This document shows positions 8,914 through 17,873 of a DNA stretch of 64,000 bases, in pieces. Position 1 is the stretch's first letter. The number at the start of each line of letters is the position of its first letter. A model generated the notes under the pieces. The model saw only the letters and a program-made list of their open reading frames with translations. It did not search any database and had not been told where the DNA came from. The DNA comes from Fen731 sp964481885 (GTDB lineage Bacteria > Actinomycetota > Humimicrobiia > Humimicrobiales > Humimicrobiaceae): the NCBI GenBank assembly GCA_964481885.1, contig CAYZUS010000006.1, positions 20,637 through 84,636 on the forward strand, read 5' to 3'. The position numbers and the translations under genes are program-made.

Positions 8914-9606
8914 TCAAAAAGCAAGTCTCAGGATAAAAAGGTGAAACCTGTATGAAAGATATAGTTCAATCGCAGTCAGCACCAAAGATATGACCGAAGG
9001 CAATACCAGGTACTTTGAGAAGAGATACGGCGCCTTTTTGGCAAAAAATGGAATCAGGACAAGTATTACAAGGTTAATAAAGTAAAAAGTAAAAATGACC
9101 GACAGAAATGCCACAAAGTAAAAAACAGTGTTTATGACCCTGTTGCCTGCAAGACCTGCAAGGATAAAAACTGCATTGGCAGCCAAAAAAACCACAAAGT
9201 GCCATGTCCTGTTAAATATCTTTACATAGCCGGGATCTCTGTAGTACTGAAAATTAAAAACAGGGTATACTATTGCCATGGAACCGGCGCCGGAAAGAAA
9301 ACCTGTCAGGTATCTTGCAATATTATTTGTTTTTATGATCCCAAGATAAGAAAGTCCGCCATCTATAACAGTCGACGTGACAAAAAGACTGAGAATAATC
9401 AATATATAAATCCTCGGAAGATCACTTTCTTTATTCCTGAACATCAGGAACAAAAAAACAGCTGATACAAAAAACCCTATATATATTCCTTCGCATCTTG
9501 CACAAACCGGGATCATGAGTTTTCCGGCGCTGAAACTTCTTTCCGGAAGCTGATGGCACACAGAAGCGCCCACCAGGTTTATAAATTTTGAAAACCATAT
9601 TTCCAT
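8914..9606 (-). CDS. DUF2085 family membrane protein
   Basis: 230 residues. The N-terminal segment has the DUF2085 signature: ASVCHQLPERSF, then GKLMIPVCARCEGIYIGF, where the three cysteines and the His suggest metal or heme binding. Six to seven hydrophobic segments follow. The family has no established function. The 3' end is close to the 37-base repeat and gap; the upstream gene is divergent (PHP protein). Confidence 0.85.
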   Translation of the reverse strand: MEIWFSKFINLVGASVCHQLPERSFSAGKLMIPVCARCEGIYIGFFVSAVFLFLMFRNKESDLPRIYILIILSLFVTSTVIDGGLSYLGIIKTNNIARYLTGFLSGAGSMAIVYPVFNFQYYRDPGYVKIFNRTWHFVVFLAANAVFILAGLAGNRVINTVFYFVAFLSVIFTFYFINLVILVLIPFFAKKAPYLFSKYLVLPSVISLVLTAIELYLSYRFHLFILRLAF

Positions 9607-9715
9607 ACTTAGGAATTATAAATTTTACTGCGAGTTTTTTATAGTCTTTTATTTTTTCAATTGATAGAATAACTAAAAAAGCTGTATTAAAAAAATAAAG
9701 CATGGAAGGATTGCA

Positions 9716-10375
9716 ATGATTTTTGATTTTCACACCCACACTTTTTTATCAGACGGAGTAAACTTGCCTATAGAGCTGATAAGATGTGCTCTCGAAGCAG
9801 GGTACGGATGCATAGCTCTGACTGATCATGCGAGTGCCGGCAATATCGACACAATACTTGATAGCGTAAGAAAAGACTGCAAGCTTGCACAAAAGTATTG
9901 GAACATTATGGCGATACCGGGAGTTGAGCTTACGCACGTGCCGGCTGAAAGCATAAATGAACTGGCTCAATACGCAAAAGACAAAGGTGCAGGAATAGTT
10001 AACGTTCATGGCGAGACCATAGCTGAAACGGTCCAACCCGGCACTAACCTTGCTGCAATAAATTCAAAATATGTGGACATGCTTGCACACCCCGGCCTCC
10101 TGACTCTTGAGGAAGCCATACTGGCAGCAAAAAACGAAACATATATTGAAATCACGCACCGTACGGGCCACAGTCTTTCAAATGGGAGAGTTGCAGATAT
10201 CGGGAAAAAAGCCGGAGTGAGTTTTTTAATAAACAGTGATGCTCACAGCCATTATGATCTTTACCGGGAAGGAAGGCAAAAAATTATAGGACTGGGGGCC
10301 GGATTTACTGAAGAAGAAACGGATATTATTTTAAATACAAACACTAAAAATTTTTTAAAAAAGCTTGGGTATTAA
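9716..10375 (+). CDS. PHP-domain metal-dependent phosphoesterase, histidinol-phosphatase-like
   Basis: 219 residues with the PHP metal motifs in order: DFHTHTFLSDG (residues 3-13), ALTDHA, PGVELTHV, VNVHGETIAE, MLAHPG and NSDAHSHYDL. These supply the ligands of a two- or three-metal phosphoesterase site. The ATG follows GGAAGGA. Homologues are usually annotated as histidinol phosphatase-like, but no histidine genes are nearby, so the substrate is open. Confidence 0.88.
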   Translation: MIFDFHTHTFLSDGVNLPIELIRCALEAGYGCIALTDHASAGNIDTILDSVRKDCKLAQKYWNIMAIPGVELTHVPAESINELAQYAKDKGAGIVNVHGETIAETVQPGTNLAAINSKYVDMLAHPGLLTLEEAILAAKNETYIEITHRTGHSLSNGRVADIGKKAGVSFLINSDAHSHYDLYREGRQKIIGLGAGFTEEETDIILNTNTKNFLKKLGY

Positions 10376-10578
10376 GAGACTGCAAAGGATTCTTTTAAAC
10401 ATATAAGACAATAAATAATTTTATTAAAAACCATATTCCATTAAATAGCAGAAATTTTACCAAATTACTTGCTTAAACCAGCGATAAGTTTTCTAATTTA
10501 TTTTTATAACCAGCTGCATAAAACCATTCAATATCAATAATTGGCAAAAATAATAATTAAACAGAAGGAGGCAGATAA

Positions 10579-11088
10579 ATGGATGGACAGAAACCAGAAG
10601 AAGCAGATAGCCAAATCCAGGCAAACGATACAGCACAGTCACCCAAAGAAGGACTGATCCACACACTGGACACGTCAACAGTAACCGCAGAACTGCAATC
10701 TGTGGCCGCGGAAGCACAGAATCAGGTTGAGGAAGTAAGACCACAGGTAGTAAGTGCACCACAGCAGCCCGAAGAAAGAGCCGGCGGCATGGCAATAAGC
10801 GCCATGGTTACAGGCATAGCAGGTATTTTGTGCTCATGGGTAATATTTTTTAGCTTTCCACTGGGACTTGCATCATTGATTCTTGGCATTATAGAATTTA
10901 AAAGGATAAAAGCAGGTGAAGCAAGTGAAAAGGGGCGGGGAATGGCCATTACAGGTATAGTCCTTGGAAGCCTTACTTTATTTTCTGTAGTCACATCTAT
11001 ACTAATATTAGCTTTTACAGCTATAGGTATCGTTACCGGCATTTCAGCATTTCTCCCTTCTCTTCTGAAGCAGTTTGGAATATTTTAG
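10579..11088 (+). CDS. DUF4190 domain membrane protein
   Basis: 169 residues. The first 70 are hydrophilic, rich in Glu, Gln and Ala and probably disordered. Then two hydrophobic helices flank the Gly-rich, basic loop typical of DUF4190: GMAISAMVTGIAGILCSW, GLASLILGIIEFKRI, EKGRGMAITGIVLGSL. A very strong ribosome site (AGAAGGAGG) precedes the ATG. Function unknown; such proteins are common in Actinobacteria and Firmicutes. Confidence 0.8.
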   Translation: MDGQKPEEADSQIQANDTAQSPKEGLIHTLDTSTVTAELQSVAAEAQNQVEEVRPQVVSAPQQPEERAGGMAISAMVTGIAGILCSWVIFFSFPLGLASLILGIIEFKRIKAGEASEKGRGMAITGIVLGSLTLFSVVTSILILAFTAIGIVTGISAFLPSLLKQFGIF

Positions 11089-11156
11089 TGGTACCCAAAT
11101 ATGTATAAGTATATGGAATTTTTTCTGTTGACAGATTATCTCATCACTGTTAATGC

Positions 11157-11226
11157 GGTGGCTGCTTCTCCCGGGAGGGCACATGTCGCTTGCTGCCCGG
11201 ATGCCGGGCCAGCTGCAGCTGATTTT
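11157..11226. other. GC-rich hairpin-forming segment before larC
   Basis: A locally GC-rich stretch in an AT-rich spacer. It holds the palindrome CTCCCGGGAG, a 6-base hairpin GCCCGG-ATG-CCGGGC, and CAGCTGCAGCTG followed by a short T run. It could end the DUF4190 transcript or be a small structured RNA. Confidence 0.4.
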
Positions 11227-11282
11227 TAGTACGGCTGAACATAAGGCAAAAAATTTATAAATTTATTTTGCGAGGGTATTAA

Positions 11283-12503
11283 TTGAAAAAAGTAATATAT
11301 ATTGATTGTTTTTCCGGTATAAGCGGGGACATGATGGCCGCAGCGCTTCTTGACTTGAAAATCGAAGGCGCGGACCTTTCATTTCTGTCAGGCGAGCTTA
11401 AAAAAGTGGACTTTACAGGATATGAAATAAGCATCTCAAAAGAAAACAGGAATGGGATTTCTGCAACCGGTTTTAGCGTCGAAGTCAAAAACCCGCAGCA
11501 TTCCCGTAACTTCGGACAGATAAAGGTGCTCATTTCACAAAGCGGGCTGGACCAGGAAGTAAAAGAGCTGACTCTGAAGATTTTCGCAGAAATTGCAGAC
11601 GCTGAAGCAAAAATTCACGGCAGCACTCCGGAGGCAGTTCATTTTCATGAGGTGGGCGCCGTAGATTCAATCATTGATATAACAGCTGTTTCCATCCTTG
11701 TCAAAAAACTCAAAATTGAGAAGGTATTCAGCAGAAGCGTCCCTCTTGGCCGCGGCACAGCAAATACAATGCATGGGAAGATTCCTGTGCCCGCGCCGGC
11801 AACCCTTGAAATATTAAAAGGCATTCCTGTATCGGGAGGAGAAATTGACTTTGAAGCAACTACTCCCACCGGTGCCGCCATTATTAAAGTACTCGTAAAT
11901 GAGTTTACTGATATTCCCAAGATTGTCCTGCAAAGCACTGGTAATGGCGCAGGTTCAATTATCAGCCTCGGGAAAAATAATCTGCCAAATATTCTCAGGA
12001 TATTATATGGAGAAACAGGCGATTACAACTCTGAAGACATCAAAACTGGCGAGGGGCCCGATACTGTTGAAAAGCTTTTTATTCTTTCGACAAATATAGA
12101 CGACTGTACCGCCGAGACCGCAGGGTATGTACTTGAAAAACTATTCAACGCCGGCGCATACGATGCCTGGACAGAACCGGTCTACATGAAAAAAAACAGG
12201 CCCGCTTTTAAAATCTGCGCGCTATTATCCAGGCAGGATCTCGACCGGTTTCTAAACATCATATTCACAGAAACTTCCTCCCTTGGGGTCCGCATAGAAG
12301 AAATAACCAGGTACTGCCTTAAACGGAAAGAAGTAGAGGTCAGCCTGGATTACGGGCGGGCAAAAGCCAAAATAGGTTATTTGAATGGAAAAGCCGTAAC
12401 TTATTCCCCGGAATTTGAATCATGCAAAGAGCTGGCAATAAAGACAGGGAAACCACTAAAAGAAATCTATCAGGACCTGATGTTTCTTCTTTCAATCAAA
12501 TAA
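11283..12503 (+). CDS. larC: Nickel insertion protein LarC (DUF111)
   Basis: Family enzyme that inserts nickel into pyridinium-3,5-bisthiocarboxylate mononucleotide to make the NPN cofactor of lactate racemase and relatives. 406 residues, usual length. Seen: YIDCFSGISGDMMAAALLDL at the N-terminus, HFHEVGAVDSIIDI, TPTGAAI, and NIDDCTAETAGYVLEKL in the C-terminal half. The start is TTG, supported by GAGGG upstream and by alignment of the family N-terminus. The larB and larE genes and any LarA-type racemase are not in the window. The 3' end overlaps the convergent transporter gene by 34 bases. Confidence 0.93.
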   Translation: MKKVIYIDCFSGISGDMMAAALLDLKIEGADLSFLSGELKKVDFTGYEISISKENRNGISATGFSVEVKNPQHSRNFGQIKVLISQSGLDQEVKELTLKIFAEIADAEAKIHGSTPEAVHFHEVGAVDSIIDITAVSILVKKLKIEKVFSRSVPLGRGTANTMHGKIPVPAPATLEILKGIPVSGGEIDFEATTPTGAAIIKVLVNEFTDIPKIVLQSTGNGAGSIISLGKNNLPNILRILYGETGDYNSEDIKTGEGPDTVEKLFILSTNIDDCTAETAGYVLEKLFNAGAYDAWTEPVYMKKNRPAFKICALLSRQDLDRFLNIIFTETSSLGVRIEEITRYCLKRKEVEVSLDYGRAKAKIGYLNGKAVTYSPEFESCKELAIKTGKPLKEIYQDLMFLLSIK

Positions 12504-13573
12504 TACTTTAAAACTGACTGGACCATAGCCGTCAGAGGAACGGCAATAAGCAGTCCTATCGGCCCGAATACTGCTCCGGCAGCAATCAGGACCACGATTA
12601 CAACGGCCGGGTGCACACCAACCTGGTATTTCATAATATTAGGGCTTATGACGTAGCTGTCAAGCTGCTGAACAGCTATAAACAGTAAAACTACAAGAAG
12701 CGCTTTTAATGGAGAGATAAAAAGTGCCGCAAGAGCTGCAGGAACTGCACCGATGAACGGTCCTATAAAGGGAATAAGATTTGTGATCCCTGCAATAAAT
12801 CCCAGAAGTACCGGAAAATCCACCTTCAACAGAAAAAGTATCAATCCGCATAAAACTCCTACTATGACTGAAACTAAAATCTGGCCCCTGAGATATCTGC
12901 CGCCTACTTTTTCCAGCCTGTCCAAAATAATGTTGAGCTGATACTTGTATTTTGCCGGCGAGATTTTTATTAAAAGAATTTTAAATTTACCTGCGTCTTT
13001 AAGAATATAAATCCCAAGGACAGGACCGAGGACAAATGCAATAATCAGGTTTAAAAAAGACTTTGTAAAAGTTGTTATCCCGCGCAGGTAATTTAAATTA
13101 CTTGCACTAAACAAGTTGCCAATATACTGGTTTATGGCATTAGGGTCCAGGGGCAGGAAATTTTTACCAAGTATCCCTTCGATATTGTCGACAACAGGAT
13201 TATTTTCTATCCAGTAATTGATAATATCTGTCAGATTTGTGATATAAACCGGAAACTTTGAAATAAAAATCCTGAACTGGTCATAAACCATTGGCACTGT
13301 GAAGAAAAAGAATGTAAACAGGATGCCCGTAAAAATGATATATGCAATAAAAATGGCAAGCCACCGCTTTATTTTTTTACTCATCCAGTTTACAAACGGA
13401 CTGAGGAGAAAAGCCATTCCTGCGGCAACAATAAGGGGAAATAAAGTGATTCTTATTCTGAATAAAATATAGAAAACAACACCAAGCAGGATTAAAATGC
13501 CGATTATTGACCAGCTGTAAATCCCGAGCTTTTTAACTGTTTCTACATTTTTTGAGGGCTTTTTTATAATCAT
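12470..13573 (-). CDS. AI-2E family transporter (YtqI/PerM-type)
   Basis: 367 residues with about eight membrane segments: two at the N-terminus, a long amphipathic region (about 90-160), then a hydrophobic C-terminal block with GFIAGITNLIPFIGPFIGAVPA and GPIGLLIAVPLTAM, both typical of this family. Members have been linked to autoinducer-2 or ion export; the substrate cannot be read from sequence. Its 3' end overlaps the larC 3' end. Confidence 0.88.
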   Translation of the reverse strand: MIIKKPSKNVETVKKLGIYSWSIIGILILLGVVFYILFRIRITLFPLIVAAGMAFLLSPFVNWMSKKIKRWLAIFIAYIIFTGILFTFFFFTVPMVYDQFRIFISKFPVYITNLTDIINYWIENNPVVDNIEGILGKNFLPLDPNAINQYIGNLFSASNLNYLRGITTFTKSFLNLIIAFVLGPVLGIYILKDAGKFKILLIKISPAKYKYQLNIILDRLEKVGGRYLRGQILVSVIVGVLCGLILFLLKVDFPVLLGFIAGITNLIPFIGPFIGAVPAALAALFISPLKALLVVLLFIAVQQLDSYVISPNIMKYQVGVHPAVVIVVLIAAGAVFGPIGLLIAVPLTAMVQSVLKYYLIERRNIRS

Positions 13574-13793
13574 ATAGGTAAGATTTTAATTACTTTAAAT
13601 TTTAACCATGTATCATTCTTTTACCTTGTTTTGGTAATTACCCCACATATATAATATAACACAAAAATTAACCTCTATGAAAGAAGTTTAAACAAAAACT
13701 TTTTACTGATTTATGATTATATTGCAACAGGAGGCTATTTTTAATTGAAGTAGTAGTGCAATTGTGATAAAGTTTTTACTTTGAATATACATA

Positions 13794-13799
13794 TATAAT
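13794..13799 (+). promoter_or_regulatory. Candidate -10 for the complex I-like operon
   Basis: Consensus TATAAT 26 bases before the first gene of the operon. No good -35 is seen at 17 bases, so the assignment is weak. Confidence 0.3.
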
Positions 13800-13824
13800 A
13801 GATTTTGATTTTTAACAGTAGATT

Positions 13825-14226
13825 ATGCCGGAAGAATCCATCAATATTTTTATAAGCAATATTTATGCCATTGCAGTTTTTACTGGTGTTTTTATCATCC
13901 TCTTTTTATTTTTATTTTTTCTTTCCAGGATATTTGTTTTAAGGTCAAGAAAAAATACAAAGCACTTAAAACTTGAAAGTGAATCCAGGTCTGGCCATGG
14001 TTCTTCCCTGTTGACTTTAAATAAGGATATAAATATCTTAAAAAACCTTTTTGCTGCAGGGCTCATATTTATACTGGCGATTTTTTTTATGATACTTATA
14101 CTTTTGACTTTTTATCTTGCAAACAATTTTAAAATGGACAGCAGCCTTTACATGATTGTTGCCATTGTTTTTTTTATTCTTGCCATTTCAGTTTTTGTTG
14201 TAAAATCACGGATCACTGAAAGATGA
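13825..14226 (+). CDS. Three-segment membrane protein, probable NuoA-like subunit
   Basis: 133 residues: one membrane helix (about 12-36), a basic hydrophilic loop (37-70), then two helices (about 72-98 and 106-128). NuoA has the same helix-loop-helix-helix plan and occupies this place ahead of nuoB in complex I operons. The conserved YESG and FDVE motifs of NuoA are not seen, so the assignment rests on topology and position. The 3' end abuts an artefactual gap, but the stop codon is present on both sides of it. Confidence 0.5.
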   Translation: MPEESINIFISNIYAIAVFTGVFIILFLFLFFLSRIFVLRSRKNTKHLKLESESRSGHGSSLLTLNKDINILKNLFAAGLIFILAIFFMILILLTFYLANNFKMDSSLYMIVAIVFFILAISVFVVKSRITER

Positions 14227-14239
14227 CCTTGCCGTAAAG

Positions 14240-14339
14240 NNNNNNNNNNNNNNNNNNNNNNNNNNNNNNNNNNNNNNNNNNNNNNNNNNNNNNNNNNNNN
14301 NNNNNNNNNNNNNNNNNNNNNNNNNNNNNNNNNNNNNNN
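14240..14339. other. Artefactual assembly gap with duplicated 55-base flanks
   Basis: The 55 bases before the gap (14185-14239) are identical to the 55 bases after it (14340-14394). This is an unmerged contig overlap; the true sequence is continuous and 155 bases shorter here. Confidence 0.95.
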
Positions 14340-14410
14340 ATTTCAGTTTTTGTTGTAAAATCACGGATCACTGAAAGATGACCTTGCCGTAAAGTATACA
14401 AGAGGTATTG

Positions 14411-14497
14411 TTGAATCGAATTTGAATCGAATATTAGATAAGAATTATTATCATTTCAAAATATAAAAAAAATTATTTTGCATTTAATATTCTTATC
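14411..14497 (+). promoter_or_regulatory. Repeats upstream of the nuoB-like gene
   Basis: Two copies of TTGAATCGAA 11 bases apart (14411-14420, 14422-14431) and an inverted repeat GATAAGAAT/ATTCTTATC (14437-14445, 14489-14497). One-helical-turn spacing suggests protein binding. No regulator can be named. Confidence 0.3.
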
Positions 14498-14534
14498 CAT
14501 TTATAACTATAAATTAAAGAACCTGTGAGGATAA

Positions 14535-14939
14535 ATGAGGTCCCTTGTAAAAAATAATCTTAATTTGTTTGTAGCAGGATTTGGTTGCTGCAAACAGGAG
14601 ATTTTTGCAACAGGCGGGCCGGTGTATGACATTTCCCGTTTTGGTATAAATTTCACCAGCATACCGGAGGAATCTGATGTCCTGGTTATCCAGGGGTTTT
14701 ACAATAAAGAGGGCCAGGCAAGGCTGTTAAAATATTATGCGAGGATGCGGGAGCCCAAATGGGTTATTGCAGTGGGCAAATGTGTCGTCGACTGCAATAT
14801 TTTAAACAAGAGCTTTCAGTTTGATAAAGACTTCAGAGAAACCATAAATGTGGATTTTTTCGTTCCCGGCTGTCCACCAAGGCCCGAGACTTTTATGTAT
14901 GCCATTTTAAGGCTGCTTGAAAGCCCGCCTGAGTATTAA
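14535..14939 (+). CDS. nuoB: NuoB-like subunit (N2 cluster)
   Basis: 134 residues, a small form of the complex I/energy-converting hydrogenase subunit that carries the terminal [4Fe-4S] cluster N2. All four ligand positions are present: the adjacent pair C18-C19 (GFGCCKQE), C83 (AVGKC) and C113 (VPGCPPRPE). Like complex I and unlike [NiFe]-hydrogenase small subunits, it has the tandem CC. RBS GTGAGG lies upstream. It would pass electrons from the NuoI-like ferredoxin to the site at the NuoD-like subunit. Confidence 0.9.
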   Translation: MRSLVKNNLNLFVAGFGCCKQEIFATGGPVYDISRFGINFTSIPEESDVLVIQGFYNKEGQARLLKYYARMREPKWVIAVGKCVVDCNILNKSFQFDKDFRETINVDFFVPGCPPRPETFMYAILRLLESPPEY

Positions 14940-14980
14940 AACTATTTAAAATCTTAATAAATAAAAAACAGGTCATTTAA

Positions 14981-16489
14981 ATGGCAAAAGAACTTTATGA
15001 TGGAATATACTCTTCGCACAAGCTTGTGTTTATAGAGCGTATTGAGAAGAATATTGAGTATTATTTAAATAACAGAATACTTGAAGTAAAGAGGCTCCAG
15101 CAGGAGCTGTACTGTGTTTTAGATAAATCCAACCTGATTGCTGTCCTGAAAGAGCTCAAGGAAAATCCGGAGTTTGACATTCAGGTAATAAATTCCATAA
15201 ATCTTTTCAAAAGCGATGGAAGATACTGTCTGCTGATAGGTCTTTCCTCGGTTGCAAATAATTACTCCATGCTCCTGAAAGTGCTTTTAAGTTCAGGGAC
15301 CGATGGTGGATCACGACAGGAATATAAAGAAATCCTGCCGGCAATTGTACAGATATTTAAAACTGCAGAGTTTTATATGTCCAGGGAAAACATCAAACAA
15401 AGTTATAATGACGTGATTTTTGAGAGCCAGGCTGCTGACGGTTTTGACGGCTTCGATATTTTTCTTTCAACAGATTATGATACTATAAGCAGAGCATGCC
15501 TGGATACTGCAGTATCCAGAGTATTGCCTCAGGATTTTAATATAAATTCCAGTCTTTTTGACCTGCAGACGTCAGTCAGCAGGTATGACTACAGCGCAGG
15601 TATTTTTCCCGAATTATGCCTTTGTCTTGCAGTGGAGGAGCTTTTGAAGATAAAAGTTTCCAGGAGGGTGCAGTACATCAGGATATTGCTCAGTGAGCTA
15701 TACAGGATTTCGAGCCATATTTATTTTTTGTCCAGGATCTCAAAAGTAATTGGTGCGGACATGGCACATAACTTGTCGCTTTTGGAGAGAGAGCATGTCC
15801 TGAGGATGCTAGAAACCATAACCGGCGCAAGGATAAATCCTAATTTTATTAAGATAGGCGGAATAAAAAAGGATTTTACGCCACAAACTATTACAAATGT
15901 TAAAGAAGGTCTGCCCGGGATATTAAAAGCTGTTTACAGGCTTGAGACCTTGCTCCTTGATAATTCAATAATCACTGCAAAATTAAAAAATACCGGGGTT
16001 GCCGATAAAGATATTGTATTGGCCTGCGGAGTCACCGGGCCAAACTTAAGAGCATCCGGCGCAAGGTATGATATAAGAAAAAACAGAAACCTGATGCTTT
16101 ATAAAGACATTTCTTTTCTCGTGGCAATAGGGAAATATGGCGACTGTCTTGAAAGATTGCAAATACGCTTCAGGGAGATATATCAATCAATAAAAATAAT
16201 AGATCAGATAGTAAATGAACTTCCTGATGAATATATCAAAAAACCTGTCGACATTTCAGAGATAGAGCTCGAATATTCAGAAATGATTTCAAGTGTTGAG
16301 TGCCCGCATGGGGTATTTAAAATATTTATCGAACTTAAAGGCAGCCAGGTTTTAAACCTGATAGTTTTGGGTCCATCAAAAAACAGCCTTTATCTGGCTG
16401 AAAGAATATTGCCCGGAAACAGGGTTGAAGATGTCGAGATCATACTTGCAAGTCTTGATATAAACAGCGGAGAATTGATGTCACAATGA
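14981..16489 (+). CDS. nuoD: Fused NuoC-NuoD-like subunit
   Basis: 502 residues. The first 130 or so look like a divergent NuoC domain; the rest is the 49-kDa/NuoD domain with VSRYDYSAGIFPELCLCLAVEE, RVQYIRILLSELYRISSH, LLEREHVLRMLETITGAR, a KIGGI version of RPGGV, and VTGPNLRASGARYDIRKN. The CxxC pairs that bind Ni-Fe in hydrogenases are absent at both ends, so it is not a hydrogenase. The GPQHP region near the quinone site is not recognisable, so the acceptor may be unusual. It overlaps the next gene by 4 bases (ATGA). Confidence 0.85.
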   Translation: MAKELYDGIYSSHKLVFIERIEKNIEYYLNNRILEVKRLQQELYCVLDKSNLIAVLKELKENPEFDIQVINSINLFKSDGRYCLLIGLSSVANNYSMLLKVLLSSGTDGGSRQEYKEILPAIVQIFKTAEFYMSRENIKQSYNDVIFESQAADGFDGFDIFLSTDYDTISRACLDTAVSRVLPQDFNINSSLFDLQTSVSRYDYSAGIFPELCLCLAVEELLKIKVSRRVQYIRILLSELYRISSHIYFLSRISKVIGADMAHNLSLLEREHVLRMLETITGARINPNFIKIGGIKKDFTPQTITNVKEGLPGILKAVYRLETLLLDNSIITAKLKNTGVADKDIVLACGVTGPNLRASGARYDIRKNRNLMLYKDISFLVAIGKYGDCLERLQIRFREIYQSIKIIDQIVNELPDEYIKKPVDISEIELEYSEMISSVECPHGVFKIFIELKGSQVLNLIVLGPSKNSLYLAERILPGNRVEDVEIILASLDINSGELMSQ

Positions 16490-17421
16490 TGATTATTTTC
16501 AAAAAAGTCATATATGTATTTTTGATTTTTGGAATAAACCTTGCCGTCTGTTCTTATCTGATAAACAAGGTATCAGCAAGGTCAGAGCTGCGCAGGGGTT
16601 TTATAGCAAGCAAAGCAGGCGGTCTGGGATATCCTTTTTTGGAAATATCCAAATACCTTGCCAAAAGTTCAAGGCTTAATGTATGGGAAATTTTTATTTT
16701 CTTTTTTTCATTTTTTATTTGGACCGTTATTCCTTTTTCCCAGACTCTTATTTTAATCAGGCTCGACTCGGATCTTCTTATAGCTGTTTTATTTTATATA
16801 GTACTGGTATTTTTTTTACTGGTTAATGCCTCAAACAGTTTATATGGTTTTGTGTGGAATAATTTTTTAAAAAAAGCGCTGATGATGTTTTCTTTTTTTG
16901 TTCCAATGCTTTTTGGCATTGCAAGTCTTGTGCTTATAAACAGGACATTAAACTTAAGGGAGATTGTAGGGTTTCAATATCAATACTGGAACGTTATTTA
17001 TCAGCCGCTTGGATTTATATTAATGTTTGCTTCCACATTTGCACAATTCAAACTGACGGGGCTTGTCAGGAAGAATACAGTGCTGTTTTCAGAAAATTCT
17101 GAAAAAGAAGTAGCCGGCCTGGGAAGGCTGATAACCAGGTTTTCAAATTACAGCACAATTTTTTTCCTGCTGGTTATTATAGTTATTCTTTATCTTGCAG
17201 GATGGCAGAATCTGTATTTTGTTAATGGAAATATAATGTTTGTACTTAAATTCTATATTTTATTTTTTGTGATACTGCTTCTGGACAAGGCAACACCCAG
17301 GCTTGATGACTACAAGTATCTTGTCAGTATCAACTGGAAATTTATAGTGCCTGTATCTGCCGTAAATTTCATATTGACCCTGGTATTTTTTATATTGAGA
17401 AATATATATAAGCTGATTTAG
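16486..17421 (+). CDS. nuoH: NuoH-like membrane subunit
   Basis: 311 residues, about eight membrane helices. It keeps the NuoH outline: a basic cytoplasmic loop after helix 1 (RSELRRGF...), an acidic loop near 195-210 (SENSEKEVAG, corresponding to EAExELVAGY), and the final loop TPRLDDYKYLVSINWKFIVP, matching the PRxRxDQxxxxxWK motif. Divergent elsewhere. It would link the Fe-S arm to the membrane arm and form the Q-chamber floor. ATG overlaps the previous stop. Confidence 0.8.
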   Translation: MMIIFKKVIYVFLIFGINLAVCSYLINKVSARSELRRGFIASKAGGLGYPFLEISKYLAKSSRLNVWEIFIFFFSFFIWTVIPFSQTLILIRLDSDLLIAVLFYIVLVFFLLVNASNSLYGFVWNNFLKKALMMFSFFVPMLFGIASLVLINRTLNLREIVGFQYQYWNVIYQPLGFILMFASTFAQFKLTGLVRKNTVLFSENSEKEVAGLGRLITRFSNYSTIFFLLVIIVILYLAGWQNLYFVNGNIMFVLKFYILFFVILLLDKATPRLDDYKYLVSINWKFIVPVSAVNFILTLVFFILRNIYKLI

Positions 17422-17441
17422 ATTTTAGAGGTTATTATTAA

Positions 17442-17873
17442 ATGAGACCAGTTATAAGAGATTTTTTTACAGGCTTTGGAAACCTGTTCAGGAAACCAAG
17501 AACCGTTGTTTATCCTAAAGAAAAGATAATAATTCCTGAAAACAGCAGGGGAATTCCCAGGCTTAAACTTGACCTCGATTCTCTTGAAATTCTTTGTAAT
17601 GGCTGTGGAAAATGTAAAACAATCTGTTCAGAAAACTGCATAGAAATCAGGAGAGAAACAGATGAAAAGGGCCAGGAAATACTGGAAGAATTTTATTTGG
17701 ATTTAACAGGATGCATTTTTTGCGGCAACTGTATTGATGTTTGCGACAGGAATGCTATTGAAATGACGTACAGGCATATGCTTGCTGATCCTGAAAGGAC
17801 CTCACTGAGACTGGACAAGCTGGATCTTATAAAGCAGGCCGATTATTCAATCCGGGATTTCTGGGGGAAATAA
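17442..17873 (+). CDS. nuoI: NuoI-like 2[4Fe-4S] ferredoxin subunit
   Basis: 143 residues with two clusters: CNGCGKCKTICSENC (the CxxCxxCxxxC core at about 53-63) and CIFCGNCIDVCDRNAIEMTY (about 90-110). This is the NuoI arrangement, although the residue after the fourth Cys is not Pro. The basic, Pro-rich N-terminus could anchor it to NuoH. RBS AGAGGT precedes ATG, 20 bases after the NuoH-like gene; the stop overlaps the next start by one base (TAATG). Confidence 0.88.
   Translation: MRPVIRDFFTGFGNLFRKPRTVVYPKEKIIIPENSRGIPRLKLDLDSLEILCNGCGKCKTICSENCIEIRRETDEKGQEILEEFYLDLTGCIFCGNCIDVCDRNAIEMTYRHMLADPERTSLRLDKLDLIKQADYSIRDFWGK

Noticed and set aside
8682..8924. 80-codon minus-strand frame over the gap
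   Set aside because: Formed by reading through 100 N and the 37-base repeat; no support.
10493..10795. 100-codon minus-strand ORF
   Set aside because: Shadow of the DUF4190 gene, whose frame and ribosome site are convincing.
14981..16489. Possible [NiFe]-hydrogenase large subunit
   Set aside because: Shares the NuoD fold but has no N- or C-terminal CxxC Ni ligands; the TGPxLRASG and RE motifs are of the complex I type.
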